A stretch of DNA of 64,000 nucleotides from the NCBI RefSeq assembly GCF_030272615.1, contig NC_081408.1:60410114-60474113 (forward strand), written 5' to 3'. Source of the DNA: Cryptomeria japonica (taxonomy: Eukaryota; Streptophyta; Pinopsida; Cupressales; Cupressaceae). Within the stretch, counting starts at the first letter, position 1. The number at the start of each line of letters is the position of its first letter. Under the pieces are notes generated by a model. That model was not told the origin of the DNA, did not search any database, and worked only from the letters and a program-made list of their open reading frames with translations. Both the position numbers and the translations under genes were made by a program. Below are positions 20,298-31,748 of the stretch, in pieces.

Positions 20298-22562
20298 ACA
20301 TACGACCAAATGTTGCTACATATTGGAAACATCGAAAATTCAAATGAATTAGCTATAAAAGATTATATGAAACTTCTAATAGAAATAATTGTAGAAATGG
20401 ATGGTGAAGTAGAGGAAACAAGTCACATGCTATTGGAACTTTGATTGGTAGAAAGCAACAAAACATTTATTAATCTAAATCTCATCTAGAACCATAGAAA
20501 TACTGATAAGAATAGACTATCTCATTCATTGATGCACATCAAAAGAGACCTCTTATGATGGTAGTTGTTTGAATTATTGATGTAGCAAAATCATGGATAT
20601 ATAATCCTAAAATAAAAGGAGATAACAAATGAAATGCGAGAAGTACAAGTGTTGTTAAAGTCTTTTTAAGATTTCTATCTATTCCTGCACGTGGCTTAGA
20701 TAAATGGTTTAACTTATGTTTCTAAGAATTATTACTTTACAAACCTTTTCATGACATTCAAAGAGATTCCAACGATAATAATGATGCAATACTATCAAAC
20801 TGGAAAATCTTCAGTTATACTCAATGGCATATGGAACAAAGAATAACAACTCAAAATATGGAGAACATAAGTGATTGAAAATGAAAGAAATGATACTATG
20901 CAATAATGGGTAGGAAATTATATCTAGACTTCAACATGGTCAAATTATGCAAAGTTTTGAGATAGATATGCTCGAAAGACGAGATGTAGTAAAGAGACAA
21001 ATTGGTCGAGTGAATTTGAAGGTGAAGAATACAAAAATGTAATTATCAATTTCATTAACACTATGGAAAGTAGTCATTTCCTCAATAATGATAATACAAC
21101 ACAATTTGTCAACTATGCAAATCTTGTTAACATGATCAAAATCACATTACTAGACAAATCGAAATCGTTCCCCTTTTCTTATGATAATTCAAGGGACAAA
21201 AAAAAAGTAAATCATATCTCATAGGCGCTATAACTAAAGCACTTCAAAATGCTTTTGTCCCAAATCAATCTCCTTTATTTGTACTTGCGCAAATTGGAGT
21301 TGCAACATTCAATATAGGAGCATCAACTATTATTCAAATTAAGAATCCCAATAAGAGATTTTGAAGAACTAGAAGAAACAAGACTAACAACTTTCTAAGA
21401 GGAAATGACACATATCCGATACATCTTAATTGATGAGATGAGTTTCATTGTTGAAAGATTGATTGAGAATACAAATTCTATACTATGTCAAGCATTTCCA
21501 AATAATGCAAATCAAAGCTTTGTAGGAATGCCTCTCAATGGAAATGTAAGCAAAACATTTTTTAAGCTTCATCAAATTTACTTCACATATAACTCATTTT
21601 TATAATTATGATGCATACAATTTAATACATTATAATAATTATCAGGAATATTTATTGATCTTGGTTGGAGATCTTGAATAATTACCTCCAGTTAATGATA
21701 GATCACCATATGAAAGGAACAAAAGAGCTAAGATATTATGGGGAGAATTCAACATTGTGATCACCATAGAGCACATTTTTAGGCAAGATGGACAAAATAG
21801 CGACCAAGAAAGATTTCGTCAACTTTTCACAAATATAAGAGATGCATAACCTACAATTAAGGATTGGATATTGCTAATGACAAGATCAAATACAACAATC
21901 AATGAAACTACCAATGAAGACTTCAACAATAATGCCCATTTATTTTCGACAAATGATAATGCCCACAACCATAATAGAAAAGGATTACACTTCTTAAAAA
22001 ATCTAGTTGCATGCAACATTGCATAAAAAATTGGAAGTGTTACTACCACATAAGGAGGTATTGATGACAAACTCGATATGGAATTGTTATTGTGTGAGAA
22101 TGGGAGGATTATGTAAGCATCAAACTTATGGATAGAAGTAGGACCAGTCAATGGAGCTCTAGGAAAGATTAAAAAAATTTATATAGACCTGCAACACCAC
22201 CGACTCAACCACTAACATATGTATTAGTTGAGTTCGACAGTTACTCAAGAATACCATTTGACAATCAACATCTAGCTATAGTTCTAATAAAAAAAATTGA
22301 AAGAGATGGTTCTATACAAATACCATTAAGATTGACATGGGCATTGACAATACATAGATCTCAAGGTTTGACTCTTCAAAAGGTTATTGTTGTATATGAC
22401 GAATTGAAAAAACAAGACACACATTTGTGGCAATTTATTGTATGAAGTCCTTACAAGGACTAAAAATAATACCACCATTCACATATGAAAGATATGAAAA
22501 AACGAAGAACAAAAAACAACTTGCAAGCAAAAAAATAGAAGAAAATAGACTCAAAGTGTTAG

Positions 22563-23023
22563 TGTGAGATTTTGCCAAGATCAAGGGCTCAATGAAAAAT
22601 ACAATAGAGAGACAAAATAGATGATAGAAATACACTGTATTCTATCAAGATGAAAATACTGATCAATTGGATCATCAAGCGTTACATACAATGAATATGA
22701 GCCTTCTTATATAGGCAAGGCTATATGGATATGTGAGCACACAAACATGACATTTGGCTCAATAAGAAACAAGGGTAGGTAGGAAATAGGTGTGGGTAGG
22801 TAGGAGAAACAATATAATATTCCACATGAGGTGGACCACCCACTGAATGTGGAATGTAACAATAAGATAAGTCCACAAAAGGTGGAAATTCTCCTACACA
22901 CACTATCCCAATGTGGCACAAACACCCAAGTGTCTCACACCCAAACTACTATGAAATGCATTTCCTAAGTAAACTTAAGTAAGATGTAATAATATCCAAG
23001 ATGAATAATTATTTACACCAACA
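22563..23023 (-). repeat. Solo LTR, element A family
   Basis: 461 bp on the minus strand, TGTTGG...CTCACA, nearly identical to 4518-4984. It is flanked by a perfect 5 bp duplication gttag (22558-22562, 23024-23028). The absence of any internal region with intact duplication shows unequal recombination between LTRs removed the body of a full element. It sits at the end of the Helitron helicase frame. Confidence 0.95.
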
Positions 23024-23028
23024 GTTAG

Positions 23029-24016
23029 AAAATCAATAATATAAAAAAAATACTTATCAATTTAATGCAAAACACTACTAATCCTTTCCTTTACAAAGTA
23101 GTCACATCAAGTTTGCTTTAACTAATAAATTGTCTAAAAAATTTCACTTAGGGTTATTATTTAAAAAGAGTTATAATTAAATTAAGATGACATATAAGTT
23201 TCCATTACTAATATAATGCTTAATTTCATTGATTCAATCATAATTTATTCACATTATTCTGAAGCATGTCCACATAGTACAATTATTTTAGATTAAAAAA
23301 AATAATTTTCTAGGTTAAACATTCAATAAAAATTACATTTGAACAAAAGTTCTATTCAAATCTAAAATATTTCTAGATGTACTTTACGTATATTTTTCTT
23401 AAGATAGATACACAAGTTCTATTATTTTAATGTTAATAAAACGTTCTTCCATTATGTAACACTTATTTAAAAAATAGAACATGTATATGTATACATAAAG
23501 CACCTCTTTTGTAGCTCATTTTGTTTGTAGCATAATTAGGTGTCTCTCCAAAAAATACAGATAGTCCCATATAACTATAAGTCATTTGTAAACCCATACT
23601 ATAAACTATAAAAAAAATCTTTCTTTCTTTTTTCTTTATTTTTTTATACAATAAAATCTTCTCAAAATTTTGAAACCTACCCCATAAGAAAATGAGATTC
23701 TGTCCAAAAATAGAATTAACAAAACTTTATTAAAAAAATCTTACTAAAAATGGAAGCATCCAATTATTTATTAAAAACCTCTAAAAGCAATGACTCATAG
23801 AGTCCGGACTTTGCGTGCAAATCAAGTTAGGGCTTTGTATACCTGAAATGACGGTTATGCGTAGTCTTTAAAGCGCTTAATACATTTCTCTCGCTAACAA
23901 TCTGCAACAGCCGCACGACTTGTTTCTGCAAACGAAAATCTGTAGACGGCGATTCCATTTTATTTTTCTATCAGCAGAGATATTTTTATTTTGAAATAAA
24001 AGAACATCAAAGAGAA
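23029..24016. other. AT-rich intergenic DNA upstream of the DPH3-like gene
   Basis: No frame or repeat recognised from 23029 to about 23790. GC content rises from about 23790, where the promoter and 5' untranslated region of the gene at 24017 are expected. No clear TATA box could be picked. Confidence 0.45.
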
Positions 24017-24271
24017 ATGTCTTACGACGATATAGAGATCGAGGACATGGAGTGGAACGAAGAATTGCAGGCCTTTACATATCCATGCCCGTGTGGAGAT
24101 CTTTTCCAAATCACCAGAGCAGAATTGCAGATGGGTGAAGAAATTGCACGCTGCCCAAGCTGTTCTCTTTACATAACAGTCGTCTACAACCTCGAAGATT
24201 TTCAGGACAAATCTTCAGATAAGAAAAAGCAATTGGAACAAACTAAAAGCCCAGCAATTGCTGTGGCATAA
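24017..24271 (+). CDS. DPH3: DPH3 homologue, CSL-type zinc-binding protein of diphthamide synthesis
   Basis: An 84-residue protein, about the usual size of DPH3/KTI11. The CSL zinc-finger domain fills residues about 4-60: acidic start (YDDIEIEDMEWNEE), YPCPCGDLF giving the first Cys pair (C-x-C), and RCPSCSLYI giving the second (C-x2-C). In the family these four cysteines bind iron or zinc, and the protein passes electrons to DPH1/DPH2 in the first step of diphthamide formation on elongation factor 2. It also serves Elongator-linked tRNA modification in yeast. The C-terminal 20 residues are a Lys/Gln-rich tail. The ORF is uninterrupted, with context aaATGt and an AATAAA 11 bp past the stop. 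No intron is seen. A retrocopy cannot be excluded, but there is no flanking duplication. Confidence 0.93.
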   Translation: MSYDDIEIEDMEWNEELQAFTYPCPCGDLFQITRAELQMGEEIARCPSCSLYITVVYNLEDFQDKSSDKKKQLEQTKSPAIAVA

Positions 24272-24281
24272 ATGAAGCAGA

Positions 24282-24287
24282 AATAAA
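24282..24287 (+). promoter_or_regulatory. Polyadenylation signal candidate
   Basis: AATAAA lies just after the stop codon of the DPH3-like gene; it is very close to the stop, so a later T-rich site may also be used. Confidence 0.4.
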
Positions 24288-24849
24288 AGTTTTGTATTTT
24301 TGCAGATACTAGGGTTTGTTTTTCTGGTTATTTAGTTGTAAGCCTATTAAATCGAAATTGCCTATTTTTTAGATTAAATGCCAATAGTGAGCTTTGACAT
24401 CGTGAAACAAATTGATGGGTTATATGCGGTTAGGGTTTTGAGTAATACGCGAATCTGTATTAGAGTATTATGAATGAAAGCCATTAAATTTGTACAATCT
24501 ATGAGACTGGATAATTGAATGTTTCTGGATTTGACTGCATACGTGTCTTTTTTAATCATTTATCATGTGAGTTTACCTGAGTGATTTAATCATCTGACTT
24601 ACATGATTTTGTTTAAAGGTAAATAAGATACAATTTTTCTAAAAAAATTATACTTCCTGCACTACATGCAAAATTGTGATTGGCTTAGATGGTGATTGCT
24701 ATTCATTTGTTTTTGGAATATAGATGATTTTGTGTTTTGTCTGGGTTATTTAAGGGAAGACAGATTAGATACAGTTTATACGCATGATTTTTCTTTTCTA
24801 GGGGTTGAGGGGAACCTTCTACGACAGGGAAAAACAGTAGCCTTATAAC

Positions 24850-25089
24850 AGTACTAGCCAATATGCTGTATCATCATCCTTCTGTAGTGCAGTTGATGAT
24901 TTATTTTCTGTTGAATGGTACCATTTAAAGCATATTACTATCCAGAATTATTGTTACACCAGCCAATATGATGCATCATCATCCTTCTAAAGTGCAGTGA
25001 GTGGACATGATGATTTATTTTATTCTAAACCGTTTGAATTATTTAATAGAATGCTACCGTTTAAAGCCTATTACTATCCAGAATTTGTT
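24850..25089. repeat. Diverged tandem duplication, about 105-130 bp units
   Basis: Unit 1 (24850-24950) and unit 2 (24957-25089) share agccaatatg, catcatccttct, atgatttattt and attactatccagaatt. Unit 2 carries about 25 extra bases. Confidence 0.75.
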
Positions 25090-28000
25090 ACTTGTGCTTA
25101 TCTCATCTTTATGTGTTTGGTTTTAAACCATGACTTGAGAAGAAGCCTTTTCACCCAGCTTCCATCACATTTGCAACCATAATAATGAACTATTTCTACA
25201 TAACCGCTCAAGAGAAAAATGTAATAAACCCAGGGTTTATACTTCTAGATGAATACAAATCTGATGTTGCACAGAGCTTGGAAAATAAAGATCATAGTGA
25301 CCATGTGCAACATAGTATCTCCTTTTCCATTGCTAGGGTCTTAGCAACTCAACACTCGTAGATAAACCAACTTGCAAATTCAAGTAAATAGATCTGGGAA
25401 ATGCTGATATAAATATAGAGTTGTGAATTCTAACTTCTGATAGTTTTGATTACAGCCAGACGGTCTGCAGATCTGATTAATTTCTAGGGCTTTTGAAGTA
25501 AATCTGTTATTAACAGCATCTACAGTTATTCAAATAATAGATGATATACATGTAATATGAATCTTGACTTACAGTTGACCTATTCAGGCTTAGGAGGTGC
25601 ACACAGTATGTAGATTTGGGATATATTGTTGGCACGCCTGCCGAATGGTGCTCAGATCCGGTGAATGTCTGCAGAGGTTCTCTCCAGTGCTATGATCTTG
25701 GGTAGCGAACCCAGGTGCAAGTTGTAATATCTCAAGTTCCCCTTTATTGGTCTCCAATGTGCCTTGGTATGATGTCTTTCTCAGTGTTTATGAGGTCTGG
25801 GCAAATTAACTGGCAATCCTTTTCTGATGTGTGAGCTGGGACTAATCTTGGCAATGGGTGGCTGGGGTTTATTGTTCCTGCAATGAGCTTGCCCCTTTTG
25901 TCTTCCTTCATATGCCCAGGCTATGGTAGGTCTTCCTGGTGAGCGAACCCTACAATTTAGTGGATGAAATGTCTGAGGATTCAAGGATTAGCGGACTGTA
26001 CCCTCCAGATTGATTAGAATTCTTCAAGGTATAAACACTAGAGACTCTTGTGCTTGTGTATCTGCCTCTCTGCAACCTGAGAATAAGCAAGCTGTTTACT
26101 GCAACTGGCACAACTCGCCTGGTTTAGCAATTAAATATAATTGAACACAAAGTGGTTGTTTTGTTCCACGTGTGGTACTGTTGGTTGAGGTTTTTGTCTC
26201 AATCAGCAGTCTGCAATGTAAATGGCAGAAGGTTCATTAAACAAAGGTAATCTCCAAATGAATTTTGACCTCACTTTAATACCAAATCATCCAGCTTCAA
26301 ACAAGTCAAGTCAGCCTCCTACAATTCAAATTCCAGTTGGCGCTCAAAATGAGTGTCAAGGTCAGCCACAAACAAAACCATGTGTTCAATACCCTGAGGG
26401 TTTAAAATCATGTTCCCTTTATTTAATTTTTGGTACTAAGTTTCTTCAATATTAAATGTTTCCCCAAGGTGCAATCCACATATTAAATATTTATCCTGAT
26501 GATACATACTACATACAAAGTGGTCCAAAAATATCTAATTCCTTGTATTGTACACATCCCTAGAGCCCTTAGTTGTTCTACAAAATACCAATGCTATTAT
26601 TTTTTACATTATAACTTACGCAGGGTGAGCAACACACTTTTGACCAAAAGCATATTGTGATTTTTGTTCATTACTGTTTTCAATAGTTGTGGTTAGTGTT
26701 TCTTGTTTGGTGTCTCTCTCACTCTCTGGTAACTCATAATCTTCAACAATGATATCTGTGTCTTACTGTTGTGTTTTCTGTATTTCACTGTTGCATGTAA
26801 TTGTGTGTATCATACAATCTAATCTCCTTACTGACAGATTTTGCTTGTCCATGGTTTCAGTCATGGGTTGAAAATTCATGACTTGAGACAATTCAGCAGA
26901 CCTAATTTTGACTTTGGTCTCAGCAAGGCAAAAACTCAGTAAAACCTTTGCAATACTGTGGACAAATTAAAATAATACATAAGTTCAAAATTATGTTAAA
27001 ATTCAGTTTACGTGAATTTCTCCTGCAGACTCACTAAGTACTTGCAAGTATTCACCATGGTATTCTCTTTACTAGTAAGAGAAGTCATATTATTGGGATT
27101 TAGTGGGCATTCTAAAGGAAAATATAAACCTTAACTGTGGTCAAGTGACTTGGCAATTCTGCTTACAATGCATGACAGTTTGTTTCAACATCATATTGTC
27201 TCCTTTCCTTGGTGCAGGGAACCTGTACAATGATTCACAGCCTAATTTCTCATTGTAAAGTGGCAGTTGACAATTACTTATTGCTTTGTCTTTGCCGTCC
27301 AAGGTATCTAATGGCAATTGGCCATGGCATTCTCCAAATAATTGTATGGTGATGTTGCTGATCAACTATTCTACAATTGGTATTGCTTACATGTCCAGCG
27401 AGGTTTGGTAAACTGAAAATAAAAACCATGAAGTTTTCTAAGAAAATCTGCTGAACAATTATTGGAGGTCAGAATCTCCATGATGGCAGTACACATATCC
27501 ATGATTTACTTGTGGGGGGCACATTGACCAAGGATGATTTCTTTGTGGCCTGTGACCTTGGTGGTCTTTGGAGGTAGCCTCCAAAATAGACCGGTTGCAT
27601 TGGCCTCCTTTTTTTGCATGGCGGCCTCCATTTGCAACTAATATCTAAGCTCCGGTCTTTTTAAAGCTGCATTGGGAAGAAATGCAACTTCACATGAAAA
27701 TATGCTTGAGTTATCAGAGACTAGAAGATAATTATGCAAAGTTTATGCCGCAACAAAAAAACTCATAAATTAAAAGCAGTTTTCAAAATTTGTTATTTTT
27801 GTTGAGATTTTACCCCTTCATATATCTGGTTAACACATGCCATGCCAACTGACATTATTGCTTGTCTAAAAGATTATATGCTTTTGCTAGAGCCTCTGGA
27901 TGTTGTAATTGGTACTGTACTGATCACTCAGTTGCAATCAACACATGTAAATCAGAGTCTTGTGTAAGAATAAACTTCTCACATGTTTCATTAATGCAGT

Positions 28001-28397
28001 CAAATGACAATGTGCTCAGAAAAGCTTGTTGCACCAGAGTCAAAATTATTATTGGTATCATTGCACTACAGATAGAGAAGGTAAACCCTCAGGCATTGTT
28101 ATGAATTGATGATGAAACTGAAGATGGTGAACTTTTAGTAATCCCACAGCCACAGGTATAGTTGTTACACCATTTTGAGGATTAAGAGGGTGTTATCTCT
28201 TTAAGCTTGCAATCAAATCAGGGGAATGGTCCCACTGTAGCATTTGCATAAGAAGATACTCACTACCTATAGAAGAAACATTTCAAAATAATTATATGAC
28301 AACCATATGTTGCATAATAGAAAAGGGATGGAACATTGAACCATCTGCTTTACTACATTTACTGCATGAGAGGATGGGCGATCCTCTTGCAAAGAGG

Positions 28398-28668
28398 TAA
28401 ATATAATGATATATAATATTGGATTCCTTCAATGGACACATTTAATTGTTTCTAGTTGATAAGGATCAAATTGTATGATACCTGCCAAATGATGGAACTC
28501 CTGTGATTGTTGACTAGCACCTCTACCTCTGCAAATCTGTATATCGGGATGTTCTTGGAATATTCCCTGGCTAGGCAATCTCACACATATATGTACCTCA
28601 ATATGCCAAGCATCCTTTTCTTCCTCATTACAAGGAGCAAAACTGTTACCTAACACTTCACACTGCAA
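28398..28668. repeat. Duplicated segment, copy 1
   Basis: Matches 29260-29525 over its whole length at roughly 80% (ggattccttcaatggacac, ggaactcctgtgatt, atatgccaagcatcc). An open minus-strand frame (28429-28668) spans this copy but is broken in the other, so it is probably not coding today. Confidence 0.8.
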
Positions 28669-29259
28669 TCATATAAGCAAGCATTTACCACACCACATAG
28701 TAATAAGCTAAAAACACAAGTTTCTCACTAGGGTAAGAGAGACACTGTTATAATATCTCCTCAATGTCATGATACACAGTTTGTGTCTGGTACATAAACC
28801 CCTTGCATTTTCCTAGAAAATGCATACAAAATTGCAAAGGTTTCCTATGTTTGAGGATGGGCTTTGTCTTCTGCCATAAACATATGCACCTTGTTTTTAA
28901 TCATAACCCGACTAAGGGCTGTTTTTTCTTTCACTCCCCTGTCTTTCATCGTTGTTTGGATTTTTGCAACATTCTCCCATCTCTGAGCCACAGCATACAT
29001 ATTTGCCAATACAAGATATGGTGCAGCTATTTCTGGTACTCATTCAAAGAGATGCTCTGCTGCATATTTACCCAATTCCAAATTCATGTGAGTGCTACAG
29101 GCACCCAGTAAGGATCACCGTACTGCAGCAGTGGGTTCTACTGGTATTCTCTAAATCAAGTCCTTCGTTTTATCCACACTCCAGAGCGGACAAGAAGATC
29201 CACCTTGCAAGCATAATGTTCTACTCTGGCTATGATATGTGCTTGAAATACTGCATAAG

Positions 29260-29525
29260 TAAATATAATGACATGCAGTACTGGATTCCTTCAATGGACA
29301 CCTTTAATAGTTCCTAGTTGATTATTTGGTATATGTATGAGACATGCCAAATGTTGGAACTCCTGTGATTATTGACTAGCATCTCTGCAAATCTGTATAT
29401 CATGGGGATGCTAATGTAATGTCCCAAGGCAAGACAATCTCACCCATATACGTGCTCAATATGCCAAGCATCCATTTCTCCCTCATTACAAGGAAGAATT
29501 TTTGACCTAAGCCTTCACAGTGCAA
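29260..29525. repeat. Duplicated segment, copy 2
   Basis: Counterpart of 28398-28668. The sequence just before it (agcataatgttctactctgg) has a further diverged counterpart at about 31760 (gcattaatgttctactatgg), so the duplicated series may have had a third unit now separated by the LINE insertion. Confidence 0.8.
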
Positions 29526-30108
29526 ACATTTAGCTCACCATAATTGTTAACAGTGCTAAATATATTTGCACTGCAAAGGTTTCAATACACTGACAAACTG
29601 CATGCAGGTTATTTCTTAAAAAGGAATTTACGCATGAGAGACGTAACTTGTCAAAACAAATCCTCAACCTTTGTTTATATCTAGATCGTTTACCCCACCT
29701 TTGATCTTCCATCTGTGAATTGCTAACAGGTTTTCTATAATTACATAAATTGTGAAATTCTATCAATTATGGTTTTTTCTTCCATTGAAAAGACTCTTTC
29801 TTGACGGTCTCTGGAATTCTGGAACAATTATTTTAGTAACACAAAATTAAGTTGCAATAAATTAGTAAACTATCAATTGGACAGAAGAGCCACTTGATAG
29901 ATATCGGTAGCCATTTTTAAACTGCTTATTGCTGCACGACCAACTGAAGTTGGCACCATTGAAGCAGTGAAATTCTCATGAAACAGAGTTCCAAACATGA
30001 TGAGTCAACCTCGAACAAAGAGACCAGTTAATGTTATATTCACCTCTTAGTCTCACACATAAATATTAATTCATCAAGTATCATGCAATTAACGAAGTGC
30101 ATGGTTCT

Positions 30109-31540
30109 CCTGCTCGTTTCCCTGACTCCGCCGTCGGGGTCTCTGATCCTGTTTCCGGGTCTTATGCGAATGCTCTGTCTGCTGCTGGGGGTTCTGCTGC
30201 TGCAGGCGGAAATGTGGCTAGCGATGGTGTTGGTCCCGGGGCTGTGGCTTCTGCCTGCAGGGGCAGGTCGAAGTTTTCTGCTGATGCTGCGCCTGCTGGG
30301 GCTGTGTTGATGGCTGCTCGTTCAGGCAAAGCTGTCCGTGGAGATTCTGGGGGGGAGGCAAGGCTTCTGCTCGCCCCTCTTTTTCTGTTGTGATGGCTAG
30401 GGTTTCAAGACCTGTTACCTTGAGACGCGGGAGCAGGGGGTTTGTCCCTGTGTCTTGTGCTGTCTCTGTAAAGCTGAATAAAGAGACTGAGCTGGAGATA
30501 GACTACAATGAGAAGGTGTTTTTCTGTGCACAGTGTTATTGCAGGTTTAGGGGGTTCTGGCCCAGTCTCCCTCAGTTGCATGACTGGATCTCCCATCACT
30601 GGGAGCCACTCATTTCTGGTACTGTTCACATCTACCCTTTGGCTAGAGGTTTTTTCGTTGCGAAATTTGAGCATGTTGAGGATAGAAAGATTATTTTGTG
30701 TGATCTTTTAATGATTAAGCCCTGGCACTTTGATTTCAACTCTTTTTCTGAAACGTTTAATAAAATTCCGGTGTGGGTTCGGCTTCCTTATCTTCCCCTA
30801 CATTTGTGGGCTGATTCTCTTTTTGGGGAAATTGGCAATGTTCTTGGGGATTTCTTTTTGGTGGATAATGAATCTAATGACCTTCATTCTACCTTTGCTC
30901 GCATTTTGGTTGAGCTTGATGTTTCTAAAGGACTGCCAGCTAAGATTGTTTTCAATTCTTCCAAGGGCAGTTGAGTTCAAACCTTGGACTATTAAGGGAT
31001 TCCCTTCAGGTATCGAAGATGTTTCAAACGGGTCATGCGGCTTAGCGTTGTGGATTTGAAAAGAAGACTATGTCAGCTTCATGGTGGAAAGGTGCTTTAA
31101 ATCAGCATTATATGGTTGTGAAGAAAACTGATTTTCACGAGGTTTCTAATGCGGAGGGTCCGGTTATTGCTGTCTCCTCTCCTGTAGTCTTGGATTCCTG
31201 TGGAGGAGCTGGTGAGGCTAGTCAGCTGTCCCCACTTCTTCCTGTTGATTCCTCGGATGGTGCTCCCTCGCTTGTTGGTGTTGGAGCTGCTATTTCTGGT
31301 TCTATTCATGTTGCTGCTTTGCCTGGTGGGACCTTCTGTGCTCCTGAGAAGGTGGATGCTATTGGTTCTTTTTCTCAGAGTTTCATTGTTTTAGGTTTGG
31401 GTTCCTCTGATTGGATTGATGCGGCTACCAAGGTTGAGGAGGGCTGGATTACTATCAAGGGAAAGAAATCTAAAACGTCCACTCCCTCTTTTGACATGAC
31501 TCTTCGATCTCACAAGGGTACCACTAAAGGTAAATCTTAA
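30109..31540 (+). pseudogene. LINE ORF1 (DUF4283-type nucleic-acid-binding protein), frameshifted
   Basis: Three consecutive frames make up ORF1. Part 1 (to 30393) is an Ala/Gly/Ser-rich N-terminus. Part 2 (30393-30974) is the DUF4283 domain: WPSLPQLHDWISHHW, HIYPLARGFFVAKFEH, then the diagnostic IPVWVRLPYLPLHLW and LVELDVSKGLPAKI. A TGA at 30972-30974 and further lesions break the following zinc-knuckle region (IPFRYRRCF). Part 3 (31070-31540) is a Ser/Val/Gly linker ending EEGWITIKGKKSKT, typical of the ORF1 C-terminus. ORF1 proteins coat LINE RNA. At least two shifts and one stop make this copy non-functional. Confidence 0.88.
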
Positions 31541-31730
31541 GGGACTCTTTGTGGATGTTCGGATTGTCACCCGATTGGGTTTTTGCTGGTTCTTTAGCTG
31601 CTATTTTGTAATGTTCTATCTTTTGCAGCCTGTCTCTTCTTGGTTTTTTTGTTTTGATTCTTAACCTTTTAGAATCTTCTTTGTTAATGGTTTTTGGGCC
31701 CCTTAAAAACCTGTTTTTGCCTTAATCCAA
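30109..31730 (+). mobile_element. ORF1-only LINE with 18 bp target duplication
   Basis: A perfect duplication of aacgaagtgcatggttct (30091-30108 and 31731-31748) brackets a 1622 bp GC-richer insert. It carries a plant LINE ORF1 and a 3' untranslated region of about 190 bp ending in cctgtttttgccttaatcca without a poly(A) tail. No endonuclease or reverse transcriptase follows ORF1, so this looks like a non-autonomous LINE mobilised by a full-length partner. The 3' terminus is shared with the insertion at 19484-20297. Confidence 0.88.
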
Positions 31731-31748
31731 AACGAAGTGCATGGTTCT

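Larger units (their letters stand above)
19200..22557 (+). pseudogene. Helitron-type replicase/PIF1 helicase remnant
   Basis: Fragments in shifting plus-strand frames recall plant Helitron proteins. At 19405-19483 is VVIKYNAKYATKVEKNSKTY, at the position of the Helitron N-terminal domain end. After the LINE insertion come HIGNIENSNELAIKDYMKLL (about 20313-20372) and, at about 20775-20870, DAILSNWKIFSYTQWHMEQR. The helicase follows: a damaged Walker A near 21187-21220 (KSYLIGAITKAL), Walker B YILIDEMSFI at about 21420-21450, then GDLEQLPPVNDRSPYERNKR with one shift (about 21665-21720), RSPY to HIFRQDGQ (about 21770), and WALTIHRSQGLTLQKVIV (about 22340-22395). Many stops and shifts make it non-functional. 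Helitron termini were not found. Confidence 0.8.
24300..30090. other. Intergenic region with decayed duplications, no gene assigned
   Basis: About 5.8 kb without a frame that resembles a known protein. It holds a tandem duplication at 24850-25089 and a spaced duplication at 28398/29260. A GC-richer stretch at 25610-26220 could be an exon or LTR remnant but shows no clear signal. Short frames here are rated as chance. Confidence 0.5.

Noticed and set aside
28429-28668. 79-codon minus-strand frame with Cys/His residues
   Set aside because: The duplicate at 29260-29525 is broken in the same frame and no domain is recognisable, so coding is unsupported.
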